From contig JASFXZ010000039.1 in assembly GCA_032209605.1 (NCBI GenBank), positions 3,038,001-3,102,000 of the forward strand: a DNA stretch of 64,000 bases, read 5' to 3'. The DNA is from Mactromeris polynyma (Eukaryota > Mollusca > Bivalvia > Venerida > Mactridae). This document shows positions 48,555 to 59,541 of the stretch, in pieces. A program made the translations under genes and the position numbers. The stretch's first letter is position 1, and every line of letters begins with the position of its first letter. The notes under the pieces are model-generated. The model saw only the letters and a list, made by a program, of their open reading frames with translations. It was not told the DNA's origin and ran no database searches.

Positions 48555-49366
48555 TACAAAGTTTAATACATTAAAATGCCTTTAAAGCTAAATTGCAAAT
48601 ATACATATTTCAGTAATGATAGTAGGCTGAAATAAACTGTTTTTCATATAATTAGGTTGTGAAGTTCCTGAAAATATACAGACTGTTATTTCAGCTTACA
48701 AATTTCAGCCAAAGACCTATATTACTAAAACATTTGGGTTTTTGTTTCGGCTTACACATTTCAGCTTACAAAATATACTCGACCAAACTGGCAAACTAAG
48801 AAGCACAGCTACAATAAACTCTACGAACTATGCGACTCTTTGAGTATTTGAATATGTATTTAGGTGTGAACAAAGCTTAGAACTGAGAATATCACTCATC
48901 GTACTAATGTGTATCTTTGTGTAATTAAACAATTCACTTCCGGTTAAGAGACCATTGGAAATTAATTTCTCGCCTGGTAATGACTCCTTAAATTCGTTCT
49001 GGTCAATCAAATCCCGCTTATATAAACGTATTCACTTTACTTGTACAATTACTGACCACCAATAAAAGTGGCATCGTTCAGGCTATTAACCAGAAAATGA
49101 CCATTAAAAAGCGATTAGAGAATTTCAGAAGAAATTATTCCGACTTTTTAAAATGACTTGTCCGACGTAATCAGTTTTGATGATCTTTAAAGATGTATAA
49201 AATCAAACAAGAGTCCGGAATGATATATTGTTTTCATTTTCATTTGATTGGGAAATAAAACATGATAAAATACCTCGCCATGATTCAAACACTCTCTCAA
49301 CATGGAGGCGATTTGTCACCTAGGTGTCAATGACAACAGAAATGTACGAGATTAATCAGATTTCTC

Positions 49367-49389
49367 ATTGGTCAGATCGGGAATCACGT
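49367..49389. promoter_or_regulatory. Inverted CCAAT box and CACGTG E-box upstream of the bHLH start
   Basis: ATTGG (CCAAT inverted) at about 49368 and the palindromic E-box CACGTG at 49384-49389 lie about 150-170 bp before the start codon. An E-box close to a bHLH gene would permit autoregulation, but that is inference; the transcription start is not known. Confidence 0.3.
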
Positions 49390-49539
49390 GATTACATGAT
49401 TTGAAAGGTTCATCAGCATCTACTTCCACATTTTAAATGTAAATCAGTAAGATTTAGACTCCAACAAAATAACGTTGTCTAGATAATAAACGTGAATAGA
49501 ACGAAATTCGGAAATAAGTTTGATACTAAGGGAGATAAA

Positions 49540-50376
49540 ATGATGGCGTGTAAAAGGGGAGATAATTCTGAGAAACGAAAATTTGAAGATGATGATGATA
49601 GTGAATGTGAAGTAAAACGTTTGACTGCAAATTCGCAAGAGAGGGTTAGAATGCAAAAGATAAATGGTGCTTTGGAGGACTTGAAAAAATGTTTACCGGA
49701 ACAATTCCATCTTCATCATAGACGAATGTCCAAGATACGTACTCTGCGCAGTGCTATGGTGTATATTCGAAGTCTCACACAAGTACTCAATGAAGACAAT
49801 ATGAGACGTCAGGGACAGTATATGCAAGCTGTGGATTATATGCGATATATGTGTGATTCTCAACTCGTACACACGCCGGAAGTGGGAGTCACGCACGCAG
49901 TGATGCAAACACCGGATTCCATGATTTCATGTTACCCCTACTTGGGACCCTTGTGTGCTGAACCCGGATCGATGTACGGAACGCCTGATCAAGCTCCTAT
50001 GAGTCATTCATACAACCCCAGAGCATTGGATTTCTCAATGAACTCTGGAGAGAAACGTTCAACTTTAACACAAGAAGGTTCGAGTCCGAGCTCCTATGGT
50101 GATAGTCAAAGAATAGTTGCCGGAATGACCGACGATTACAACAAACCCTGTCATCTACAACTGAAACATGCGAGACGATATGACGCATCGTCTGCTACAC
50201 CATTAAGATCAAGAATCATCAAGTCTGAATCTTTTACATCGCCACTGGTCGGTGACAGAAATGACAATGAAATGAACTTAAGTATTTTAAGTGCTAATAG
50301 TGACCATGGTCGCCATGACAACAGTGATACCAGGGACACATTACAGGGTATTGTGGAGGACAGTTACCAGTTCTAG
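49540..50376 (+). CDS. bHLH transcription factor (achaete-scute/atonal-type group A), intronless
   Basis: The frame from the tandem ATGs at 49540/49543 encodes 278 residues; the second ATG has the better context (A at -3, G at +4). The open frame extends 16 codons further upstream but without an ATG. Residues about 31-83 form a basic helix-loop-helix domain: basic region NSQERVRMQK with the E-box-contacting Glu34 and Arg35, helix 1 INGALEDLKKCLPE, loop, and helix 2 MSKIRTLRSAMVYIRSLTQVL. Helix 2 is closest to achaete-scute proteins (MSKxxTLRSAxxYIRxL), while the basic region and helix 1 look more like the atonal/Ptf1a style. The preceding segment is acidic (EDDDDSECE). The C-terminal two thirds are Ser/Asn/Met-rich with no known motif. 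It is expected to bind E-boxes in the nucleus as a heterodimer with an E-protein and to act in cell-fate specification. Orthology is not settled. Confidence 0.85.
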   Translation: MMACKRGDNSEKRKFEDDDDSECEVKRLTANSQERVRMQKINGALEDLKKCLPEQFHLHHRRMSKIRTLRSAMVYIRSLTQVLNEDNMRRQGQYMQAVDYMRYMCDSQLVHTPEVGVTHAVMQTPDSMISCYPYLGPLCAEPGSMYGTPDQAPMSHSYNPRALDFSMNSGEKRSTLTQEGSSPSSYGDSQRIVAGMTDDYNKPCHLQLKHARRYDASSATPLRSRIIKSESFTSPLVGDRNDNEMNLSILSANSDHGRHDNSDTRDTLQGIVEDSYQF

Positions 50377-52302
50377 CAGACGATGCGGTGATTGTATGCA
50401 GGTAATATAGTAATCTAAGAATGATCGCATTCATTGTTCATTGTTTCTTAACAAGAGAGCCTCGGGCCTGTAGGTGCCAATGCTCGTCCGACTTTTATAT
50501 TAAAATGTTTGACAGCATTTTATTATAAATCAAGTGTGTACAGGAAAGTATATAATAGCAACTCACGATGTAGTACGATTGAGGGCGTTTCAGTGTAACC
50601 AATCTTTCACTGGACCTTCGTATGTATTTGTACGATTATCAAAATTGTATTTGAAATTTGGAATCAAATCCAATCAAACTAAATATTAATGGACGTTTTG
50701 TGTCATGCATAATCTAGATTATTAGATTTAATTTCTCTGCATTTTGGTAACATAATATTATGTCAAAAAGTAAAGTAGATGATATATTTGTAGAACATAA
50801 CGTGTGCCCTGTTTATTGTGTCATCATACCGCTCTAGGAGTAGATATGTTGTCATCTGTTACGTTTGTATGCTGGTAAATGTATGCTTGCAATGTATATT
50901 CTCGTTGGACTTTGGTCTATTGAGACTAAAAATTAATTCGTTCTATCGAAACGTGAAATGTAGTAATTTTTGTTTTTCTTTATGAATTATTTCACTTCAA
51001 TTACAGTATCTGTATGACAAAGTTGAGAGGTTGAGCCAAAATTCTAAATTCTACACGGCAAACAATTGCCGCTCTTCAAAAAAAATGTATATGTTTTTCT
51101 GTTTCACGCAATTCGTATCCGTTCGTGTATTTATTCATTTTCACTATTTATAACCTATAGATAATAGCTATATGATTTTTCAAATTCGAGAATGAATATC
51201 ATTATTCTCATACGAATAGGTAATGGATTTGTAACAATCAAAGTCAGACACATACTACATGAAGCTCAATCAAATTGTATTCGTTGTACTTCTCGACCTG
51301 TCAGTGTACGTTTAGATTGGAGTATTATTCCATTGTTGGTGACTGGTAATCGATGATATTGGCTGAAATTCGGGTTATTTAAGTCAACCATTAAATAAAA
51401 AATTATGACTTTTTATGTATGAATATCGCACAGCCGCTGTGTGGTAACGGATAGCACGCAGAATTTCCACGCCGTAGCTTTCTGATTCAGTCATCGATAT
51501 TACTCAAAACAGACACCCATTTGTAAGGAAGCAGAAAAAAAATCAAACAATAAAACCGACAGCTCCGGAATAAAATGTTTCTTTACTAATTGATCAAATG
51601 GTAACAATCATAAGAACCTCTTCAATACTAGCTAGTATTCAAAGACAAAATCGATCTATAAAGAAACCTTAATGTTCATACTGTTTCGTTGTCATTGTAG
51701 ATTCTCCGCTCTTTGTTGTTACGTTTAATTTCAAGTACGACTAGTCGAGTGGAGCAATCAATTACCTCCCACGCGCCTTCGTCAGAAATTAGAATCACGT
51801 GATCGTTGATTATTGTATTGAAATGTGATTAACAAAAAAAAAACGTGCGGCAATTATCGCAAGCTATATAGTCACTCCTGTACTGTTAGTTCGACTCTCT
51901 CCAACACTCAGCATTCATGTATTAGTTGGGCCGACAGTCTAAAAACTGAAATACAAGCGATTAATGTTAGTGAACTATTTAGCTTTATTAGTTACATTGT
52001 GTGTTTCATTTTCAGAATGGACTTGCAGGGACGCCAATAACTGACTTAAAGCGGCGGTCGGCACAGTCACGGTCTGAAGAAACGTCGATAGGATTTCTGA
52101 AATAAAATGTACATAATTTATGAAAAATAAAATGTATGCATATTATTATTTTGTTGCTGTGTTTGTGGTGTCCATTGAGTGATAAGGCCGTGCCTGAATG
52201 TGAAAATGGGAAATTCGAGGCGTAAAGATTATAAAATACCAAAGCACTTGTTTGATTGCCAATAAAAATGAAATAACGAGTTTTATTATACTTGAATATG
52301 GT
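50377..52302. other. 3' flank of the bHLH gene, no further gene seen
   Basis: It holds the presumed 3' UTR; a canonical AATAAA lies at 51394-51399, about 1 kb past the stop. No exon or recognisable mobile element was supported in the remainder, which is AT-rich. Confidence 0.5.
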
Positions 52303-53550
52303 AGGTCTGTGAAGTTGGCTGTTAGATGTTAATTCAAATGTTCATTCCCGAATACACAGCTATTAGTTGTGAGTTCAGATGTTTATTCGCTTAATAGTAT
52401 GATGTAGCGAATATACAGCTAGTAGTTGTTAGTTCAGATGTTTATTCGAAAAATCATAGTCAGAAGTTAGATGTGAGTTCGGATATGATGGAATTAATAC
52501 ACAGCTATTAGTAGTGAGTTCAGATGTTTATTCGCTTAATAGTATGATGTAGCGAATATACAGCTAGTAGTTGTTAGTTCAGATGTTTATTCGAAAAAAA
52601 CATTGCCAGAAAATAGATGTGAGTTCGGATATGATGGAATTAATACACAGCTATTAGTTGTGAGTTCAGATGAATATTCGCTTAATAGTATGATGTAGCG
52701 AATATACAGCTAGTAGTTGTTAGTTCAGATGTTTATTCGAAAAATCATAGCCAGAAGTTAGATGTGAGTTCGGATATGATGGAATTAATACACAGCTATT
52801 AGTTGTGAGTTCAGATGTTTATTCGCTTAATAGTATGATGTAGCGAATACACAGCTAGTAGTTGTTAGTTCAGATGTTTATTCGAAAAAAACATTGCCAG
52901 AAAATAGATGTGAGTTCGGATATGATGGAATTAATACACAGCAATTAGTTGTGAGTTCAGATGTTTATTCGCTTAATAGTATGATGTAGCGAATACACAG
53001 CTAGTAGTTGTTAGTTCAGACATTTATTCGAAAAAAAACATGGATGGAATACACAGCTATTAATTGTTAATTCAAATATTTTTCGCATATGATGCGGCGA
53101 ATACACAGCTATTAGTTGAAAAAAACATAGCCAGATATTAGATGTGAGTTGGGATATGATATAGCGAATACACAGTTCGGATATGATAGAATGAATACAC
53201 AGCTATTAGTTGTTAGTTTAAATGTTTATTCGCATATGATGAGGCGAATACACAGCTAGTAGTTGTTAGTTCAGATGTTTTTTCGCATAAGATGTATCGA
53301 ATGAACAGCTAGTAGGTGTTAGTTCAGATGTGTATTCGAAAAAACATGTGTATTGGCTACATCATATGCGAATAAACATCTGAACTCACAACTAATAGCT
53401 GTGTATTCATTCTATCATATCCGAACTCACATCTATAACTTCTGGTTATGTTTTTTCGAATAAACATCTGAACAAGCAACTAATAGCTGTGTATTACGGA
53501 ACGAACATCTGAATTAACAACTAACAACAAACAGCCAACTTCACAGACCT
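52303..53550. mobile_element. Foldback-type element with tandem-repeat arms
   Basis: The outer ends are perfect inverted complements: AGGTCTGTGAAGTTGGCTGT at 52303-52322 and ACAGCCAACTTCACAGACCT at 53531-53550, with similarity continuing inward (left AATTCAAATGTTCATTC, right GAACGAACATCTGAATT). The left arm expands into a tandem array of modules (ACAGCTATTAGTTGTGAGTT, CAGATGTTTATTCG, GTTCGGATATGATGGAATTA) with a higher-order unit of about 146 bp (GTTCGGATATG at 52477, 52623, 52768 and 52914). The right arm (53346-53530) carries the same modules in reverse orientation. Long terminal inverted repeats built of tandem modules are the hallmark of foldback (FB-like) transposons. No transposase is present. 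Confidence 0.78.
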
Positions 53551-55309
53551 GTATATGGTTCGAGATTTCCCCTTTATCCCATATCGACAAAAGCTGTCTT
53601 GTTACCGATGTATTGATATGCTCCACCCTTTTGGTGCTAACTACAATTCGTGCCAGGGCAGCTTTTATATTATACGTGAAAATGATCTTCCACGGATGAA
53701 ATAAGGCGATTACATAAGTTGACAACAGAGAATCGTACAAATACAGAACATTCGAGCACGAATAGGTGCTGAAGTTTTTTATGTTACAACAAGTAATCTT
53801 CGTTTTCAACTTAGACTTCCTAAAATCTCAGGTTGTGGTGGCGTTGATGATGATGAATGTGATGGCGGTGATTATAGTAATAGTGAAAACGGTAGTGGTT
53901 GTGTTGATGATGATAGTGATGATGATTATGATAATGGCGATGATGATAATGATGATAGATATGGGATGGTGCAGCTTATGATGATACAATTGATGATGAT
54001 GATAATGTTGATCATGATGTTGATGGTGTTGTTAGTGATGATGATGATGATTGTGACGATGTTGAAATACACAGTGAGTTGTGTTCAGGGAGCAATGACC
54101 AGTTAGAGGTGTTATGATTGAGTACATGATACGGTTATACAGTTATACAGTTAGTTGTTATGAGTTTCAATAAATATCATTTAACCGGGATTTGAAGTCA
54201 CACTCTCCATTTATTAGCAAGACACACTGACCAAACTACACCAACGATAACGCAAGTCCCTATATTTATGTATTAGACAGTTTTCATTTTCACAAACTTC
54301 TTCATGACCATTCACTGACGATTCAAAAGAAGTTGAAAATATCGTTAATGCGTTAGCTTCGTATGCACACTATGTATATTGGTCAGTAATTTCCAAAACA
54401 TGAAACATACATTCGCATTATGAAGGCATCGGAATTTAAGCGTCCGATGCTAAGGAGAGTAAACAAAACGATAACTAGAAAACATTATACATTTACTGAT
54501 GTTTTGACACCATTTTCTTTGTGAGACGAGAACGAATCGGTTGCTAATTACAACAATTTACAAACAAAGAATTCGTTGACTATAGTGTAATTACAAATTG
54601 AAGAACCACAGAAATTGACTTGAATAAACTTGGAGCTTGAAAATACATGTATATTATAAAAGTCCAAAACCGCCCCAATAGCATGTGGTCAAATAATAGA
54701 GTATCTTCTTGGAATGCAGGAGGTCGTGTGTTCGATCTCTGCTTAAAGTTTACTACCAGGAGAGAAATGAGTGCAGGTAAGTATCTATCAGTGGATTCCT
54801 TGTTGGGTGCACTAGATCTTTGTAGCTCATGCTTCTAGTCGATAAACTTCTTGATCTTTACATGCAATTTCTTGCGATGTAACAAAACAATCATACTTCA
54901 GTTAGAAGTTCTAACAACACGAGATAACAAGATTATCATAAGTTGAAATAAATGATCACTTATTAATAAAGAGGCAAGCTCTGAACTATTGTTGTATTCT
55001 TACTCCTTACCCTATTTTCATATACATGTAATTATACATGTATATTATATAGTTTTACTGTCTTGATCTGGACGTGTACGACAGTCGAGTAAGGTCAAAT
55101 ACCGACGATTCAGTATGAAATCGATAGATACTGTATTTAAATTTGACAGACGAATTTTAAAAAAAATGCCAATTACTAACATTGAAAGCTGAAGTCGTGA
55201 ATTGAGTATTAAATGTTCACTTCATGCTATTCAGTACGTACGACCATATCGCCTGTACTATAATACGAGTATGTTATAACTGCCATAGTAACGAGTTAAG
55301 ACTTATAAA
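53551..55309. other. Gene-free stretch with a microsatellite and a tRNA-like fragment
   Basis: A (GAT/GTG)n-rich microsatellite occupies about 53836-54062. Near 54685-54745, TAGAGTATCTTCTTGGAATG and GTGTTCGATCTC resemble tRNA A- and B-box regions of a degraded SINE. Nothing else was recognised. Confidence 0.5.
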
Positions 55310-55511
55310 TACGGATTTATATGGAAATGAACAGAGGAGCGTGTAGTGTTCCAGCGTCTGACACCTACTTCGAAGGTCGTGAGCTCGAGCCTCGCGTGGA
55401 GAGAAGTTTGATTAAGAACTTCACAATTCCTGAATTTCGCCCGATTACTTGATATTTTAATTTCAGGAAACAGTAATCGAGAGTAATTAGAATAAGTTTT
55501 AGACCTTGTTT
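55310..55511 (+). repeat. tRNA-derived SINE, copy 2, cut by a mariner
   Basis: It is homologous to 10390-10605 (GCGTCTGACACCTACTTCG, GTCGTGAGCTCGAGCCTCGC, GAACTTCACAATTCCTGAAT, AATCGAGAGTAATTAGAATA). Its tail is interrupted by the mariner element that begins at 55522; the tail motif AGACCTTGTTT reappears after the mariner at 56319-56329, continuing into TTCACATTTGATG and AAAATAAATAAA. Confidence 0.72.
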
Positions 55512-55521
55512 GTTTATGTAA

Positions 55522-56314
55522 TACGAGGAGCATTCAATAAATTATGTCACTGGTCTTCGTATGTTTAAAATTTTCACTGCATCGGAAATTTGTTCACGTC
55601 AACCCTTCAAAGTATTCCCCTGCACATATACACACTTTTGAAGTCCTGCTATCCACCTAAATGCTGCAAAGTAGTCTCCCCTTGGTATAATGTTGAGACA
55701 CTGAAAAATTGCAGAACCAAGGGCACTTCTAGTAGCATAGCGCTTACCTCAGAGCATTTTTTAGCAAGGGAAATATGAAAAAGTCACAGGGGCTTAGGTC
55801 AGGTGAATATGGTGGGTGTTCAACCTGAATAACCCTGTCTTGTTCTAAGAAAGATTGTACAATTTTACTTTTGTGGGCTGAAGCATTTTCATGAATAAGC
55901 TGTATGCCTTTCAAACCTGTACTTGGGCGTTTATTTTGTTAGCATTTTTTGACAGATGTAAGTACTTTATTTTTGTAAAACTTGCCTGTGATGGTTCACC
56001 GTAGAACTACCATGTATGCGACACAATTCAGAAAAATCTCTTTTGGAGATACACGCAAAGAAACTCCGGCTTTAATGTTAGCCCTGATGACTATTTTTTC
56101 TTCAGGTTTCATTATAGATTGAAATATAGCCACTATATATGAGTGTGTATAATTCAACAATAAATATTTTGGTCAATTTTTAGCGGATTAATTCAAAATT
56201 CACAGGTGTATTAAATAAACATCCGCAATCAACTACATGAAATTCCCATGCTCTTATGCAACGAGGTTTCTACGGAAGGCCATTAGTGACATCATTTATT
56301 AAATGCCCCTCGTA
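55522..56314 (-). mobile_element. Decayed, internally deleted mariner element
   Basis: Terminal inverted repeats TACGAGGAGCATTCAATAAA (left) and TTTATTAAATGCCCCTCGTA (right) bound about 793 bp, with TA at both ends. On the minus strand a transposase remnant is readable: LIHENASAHKSKIVQSF, then HPPYSPDLSPCDFFIFPLLK, the C-terminal catalytic part of a mariner-family DDE/D transposase. The usual catalytic HDN reads HEN, and the frame meets a stop soon after KNALR, so it is inactive. Length is well below the usual 1.3 kb, and the N-terminal half is missing or scrambled. Confidence 0.85.
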
Positions 56315-56388
56315 TAAAAGACCTTGTTTCACATTTGATGTAAAATAAATAAATTTAAACTAAATTAAAATAATTATGGGCTTAAAAT

Positions 56389-56610
56389 TACGATGGCACA
56401 GAGGTGACATGTGTATGTTTTTATTTATCTTGTGCGCACGACATACTATGTCGTGAGCACGACATACTATGTCGTGCGCACGAGATAATTTTAGTTGTGC
56501 GCACGACTTAGTATCTCGTGCGCACGACTTAGTATCTCGTGCGCACGACTTAGTATCTTGTGCACACGAGATAAATAAAAACATACACATGTCACCTTTG
56601 TGCCACCGTA
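56389..56610. mobile_element. Palindromic MITE, family F (TACGGTGGCAC termini)
   Basis: Near-perfect terminal inverted repeats of about 55 bp (TACGATGGCACAGAGGTGAC and its partner GTCACCTTTGTGCCACCGTA, continuing through ATGTGTATGTTTTTATTTAT). The centre is built of repeated palindromic modules GTGCGCACGA with ACTTAGTATCTC or CATACTATGTC. It has no coding capacity and is flanked by TA. Confidence 0.88.
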
Positions 56611-57031
56611 TGAAATAACTAATAAAAGGAATGAAATTAATAAATAATCTTGCTTATGCATCAAGTCAACATATTAAGAATAGAATCCAAAATAACATCG
56701 AAGCATAAATAAAACACATAAAAGCAAATATATTTTATGTAATCAAAATAAATTTGGTCAAATAAAGGGCTTATTATATGTAATCTATAATAGGATTTCT
56801 GGGTTCAGTAAATCATGTTTTCACAAAGAAGATATAGTATTGAATCAGCGTGAAGATATTTATCGATGCAATTTAGTTTTTTCATAATTTATCAAAAAGC
56901 TTATAATCTGCCCGACACAATGTTTACCATTTATGTAAGGGGAAATAACCCATGATAAAGTCGGACTGTCGTTTGTAACGGCAAATACTGGTATTTATAA
57001 CCTACCGTATCTCGCACTACTTTTAAGCGTT

Positions 57032-57042
57032 ACCCGGAAGTA
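57032..57042 (+). promoter_or_regulatory. ETS-type motif upstream of RBM15
   Basis: CCCGGAAGTAA about 260 bp before the start codon matches the CCGGAAGT core of ETS/GABP sites, common in promoters of housekeeping genes in animals. No TATA box was obvious near it. Confidence 0.3.
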
Positions 57043-57297
57043 AGAAAATAGTCCAAAACATTTATTCCTAATATCGCCTATATAAAATAATATACTGCTG
57101 TATATATATCAAATATTATGTTTTACTACTGTTGTTATCTATCTGGGAATGAATGGACGGCTTTGTCCAATAAATTTGAAATTAAGATACCCTCAGCCCG
57201 GTTGCGGACTGATCTTGCTGGGCATGCATTATTATGGCGATAGGCTACTGAATGCCTTATTGGAAAAGATCTCAATTTTGTTGTTGTTTTGCAAATT

Positions 57298-59541
57298 ATG
57301 AAGCGTTCACAAGACAGGGATGGTTCGCCTATTAGCAAACGATCCCGTTCCGCTTACCCTGGAATAGAACATGATAGTAGAAGGGACAGACTTTCTCCAG
57401 ATATGGATAGGCGTGGTGGTAGTCGCATGAAACCTTACCGTGATTTTGACGACGAAATGGATCGCCCTCGTGCTAAGTATAGGGACGATAGGTACGACCC
57501 TGAATATCCCCCTCCCCCCATGCCTAGAACTGAAAATAGAAACCCTGAGTATAGATCTTTGTGTGTCAGTGGTGTGTCTAGCAAAGTCCCTGATAGAATT
57601 TTAAAGGATCAGATGTACAGGGAATTCGAAAAATACGGTGAAATGAATGTCAATGTAACTTATAATGCAGATCAGAGAGTTGCTTACATAAACTTTAAGT
57701 ATCCTGAAGATGCTCGTGCTGCTAAACATGATAAAATAGGGAAGTTGATTGTGTTCGATCGGCCAGTGAGAATAGAATCTGTGTATAACAAAATTCGTAG
57801 CTCGAGTCCACCGAGTAGTGGCCATGGAGGTTATGAACGGAATAATTTTCCAAGTGGAGGTCGAGGCGGTGGTGGTGGTGGAGGTTATCACCACCCAGCT
57901 GAACCTATGGGAAGAGGATATCCTGGACCCCCAGGTCCTCCCCCGCCAGGACCTGGAAGAGATTTTCCTGGTCCACCGCCACATTTTAGAGAATTTCATG
58001 GGCCTCCAGGTGAACGACCCTTTCCTGGAGGAGGAGGAGGTGGTGGAGGAGGAGGAGGCGGCCCACCTAGAGAAGGTGGCTTTATACCAAAACGTGCACC
58101 TGGTAGTGAAAAATTTCCTCATCATTTAGATCATGTTCCACCGGAAGAAGATACCAATGCCACAAGAACACTTTTTATAGGAAATTTAGATTACAATATT
58201 ACTGAACCAGAAATTAGAAGTATATTTGAGAATTTTGGTCCTATTGATGAAATTGACATTAAAAGGCCACAGAGAGGGCAAGGGAATGCTTATGCCTTTT
58301 TGAAATATTACAACTTGGACATGGCACATAGAGCTAAAGTTGAAATGTCAGGAAAATATATCGGTAGATTTCAGTGTAAAATAGGCTATGGGAAAATTAA
58401 CCCATCTAGTTGTTTGTGGGTAGGTGGTTTAGGGCCGTGGGTGAATCATCAAACACTTGAAAGTGAATTTGATAGGTTCGGTGTAATTCATAGGATCGAG
58501 TGGCCACATGGAAAGAACTACGCATATGTTGTTTACGACAATGTTGATGCTGCACAAGCTGCTTTGACTGAAATGAGAGGATTTTCACTTGGAGGAAAAG
58601 AGAAAAAGATTCGAGTTGATTTTGCGGATCCAAGTCATGTTGGTCAAAATATTGCTGATGCACCTCCACCTCGTAGTAACTATGGCTATGACAAACCCAG
58701 ATATGACGGCCCACCTAGAGAAGGCTGGACAGGACCTCCTAGAGATTCTTATGGGGATCGGAGAAAAGAAGACTGGGAAAGGCGTGATGAGCCAGGCAAT
58801 GGCTATAGACCACCAGATGGTCCTCGTGGCGATTATGATGATTTCAGACGTTCACCTGGTGACAGAAGAATGTCAAGGTCTCCAGGACGCACATATGAGC
58901 GTGAATTCGATCGTGAAAGAAGACGTGAGGATTTTACTCCTCCCAGAGATGGCTACCGTAGACGATCCAGATCACCTGATGACATGTTACCTTTAGATAA
59001 TTGTGTTTCTTTATCAGATTTAGCTAAAAGGTTACCAGTGGCTTGGAATGGTGCTTTAATACTAAAATCAAGCGCGTTTCCTGCTAGAATGCATGTGGTT
59101 AGTGGCAATGTGACCATAGTTGATACACTGATGAGAGATCCTACAAGTACTGAAACACCGACATTGACCATCAAACAAAGATTACGTCTGGATCCCAGTA
59201 AAACAGACGATGTTCAAAAACGTGTTGTTCAAGCTGGACCAAGAAACCATTGTGTGTTGATTGCATTCCCAAGTACACTTGATAATTTTGATGACCCTGG
59301 CAGAAATATTCAGCAGCGTCCGCTGAAGAATCTAGTGTCATATCTGAAGCAGAAAGAAGCTGCTGGTGTTATTAGTTTGCCTCCATACCCAACTAAAGAC
59401 AAAGACAATATTGGTTTATTGCATGCATTTCCTCCTTGCCAGTTTGGGTACGAGTATCTACTACATCGAGCTCCGAAGCTACCAGCTGATTGTATGCTAG
59501 ATGATTACATTGTTGTTGTTGTCGTCCGCGGTGCAGCTTAG
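57298..59541 (+). CDS. RBM15: RBM15/Spenito RNA-binding protein (RRM x3 + SPOC), intronless
   Basis: A single exon from ATG 57298 encodes 747 residues. The order is that of the RBM15/Spenito (Nito) branch of the Spen family: a short Arg/Asp-rich N-terminus, RRM1 (about 87-163, SLCVSGVSSKV start), a Gly/Pro-rich linker (about 176-270) with a poly-Gly run, RRM2 (about 289-364, TLFIGNL and AYAFLKY as RNP2/RNP1), RRM3 (about 371-445, CLWVGGL and NYAYVVY), an RS/RD-rich linker, and a C-terminal SPOC domain (about 570-747, RLPVAWNGALILKSSAFP start). RBM15 binds RNA and recruits the m6A methyltransferase complex in the nucleus; SPOC mediates partner binding. It is shorter than human RBM15 (about 970 residues), mostly in the linkers. 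RBM15 family genes in vertebrates also have single or nearly single coding exons, so the absence of introns is expected. Confidence 0.95.
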   Translation: MKRSQDRDGSPISKRSRSAYPGIEHDSRRDRLSPDMDRRGGSRMKPYRDFDDEMDRPRAKYRDDRYDPEYPPPPMPRTENRNPEYRSLCVSGVSSKVPDRILKDQMYREFEKYGEMNVNVTYNADQRVAYINFKYPEDARAAKHDKIGKLIVFDRPVRIESVYNKIRSSSPPSSGHGGYERNNFPSGGRGGGGGGGYHHPAEPMGRGYPGPPGPPPPGPGRDFPGPPPHFREFHGPPGERPFPGGGGGGGGGGGGPPREGGFIPKRAPGSEKFPHHLDHVPPEEDTNATRTLFIGNLDYNITEPEIRSIFENFGPIDEIDIKRPQRGQGNAYAFLKYYNLDMAHRAKVEMSGKYIGRFQCKIGYGKINPSSCLWVGGLGPWVNHQTLESEFDRFGVIHRIEWPHGKNYAYVVYDNVDAAQAALTEMRGFSLGGKEKKIRVDFADPSHVGQNIADAPPPRSNYGYDKPRYDGPPREGWTGPPRDSYGDRRKEDWERRDEPGNGYRPPDGPRGDYDDFRRSPGDRRMSRSPGRTYEREFDRERRREDFTPPRDGYRRRSRSPDDMLPLDNCVSLSDLAKRLPVAWNGALILKSSAFPARMHVVSGNVTIVDTLMRDPTSTETPTLTIKQRLRLDPSKTDDVQKRVVQAGPRNHCVLIAFPSTLDNFDDPGRNIQQRPLKNLVSYLKQKEAAGVISLPPYPTKDKDNIGLLHAFPPCQFGYEYLLHRAPKLPADCMLDDYIVVVVVRGAA

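Larger units (their letters stand above)
45323..49491. other. Gene-poor stretch before the bHLH gene
   Basis: No supported exon. It contains a duplicated fragment (45484-45540), a MITE (46261-46492), an imperfect (GAT/GTG)n microsatellite (47722-47880), a well-preserved MITE (48383-48554) and presumably the promoter and 5' UTR of the bHLH gene toward its right end. Confidence 0.6.

Noticed and set aside
57601..58996. Open frames of 100-174 codons on both strands inside RBM15
   Set aside because: Shadows of the RBM15 coding sequence; they lack any domain.
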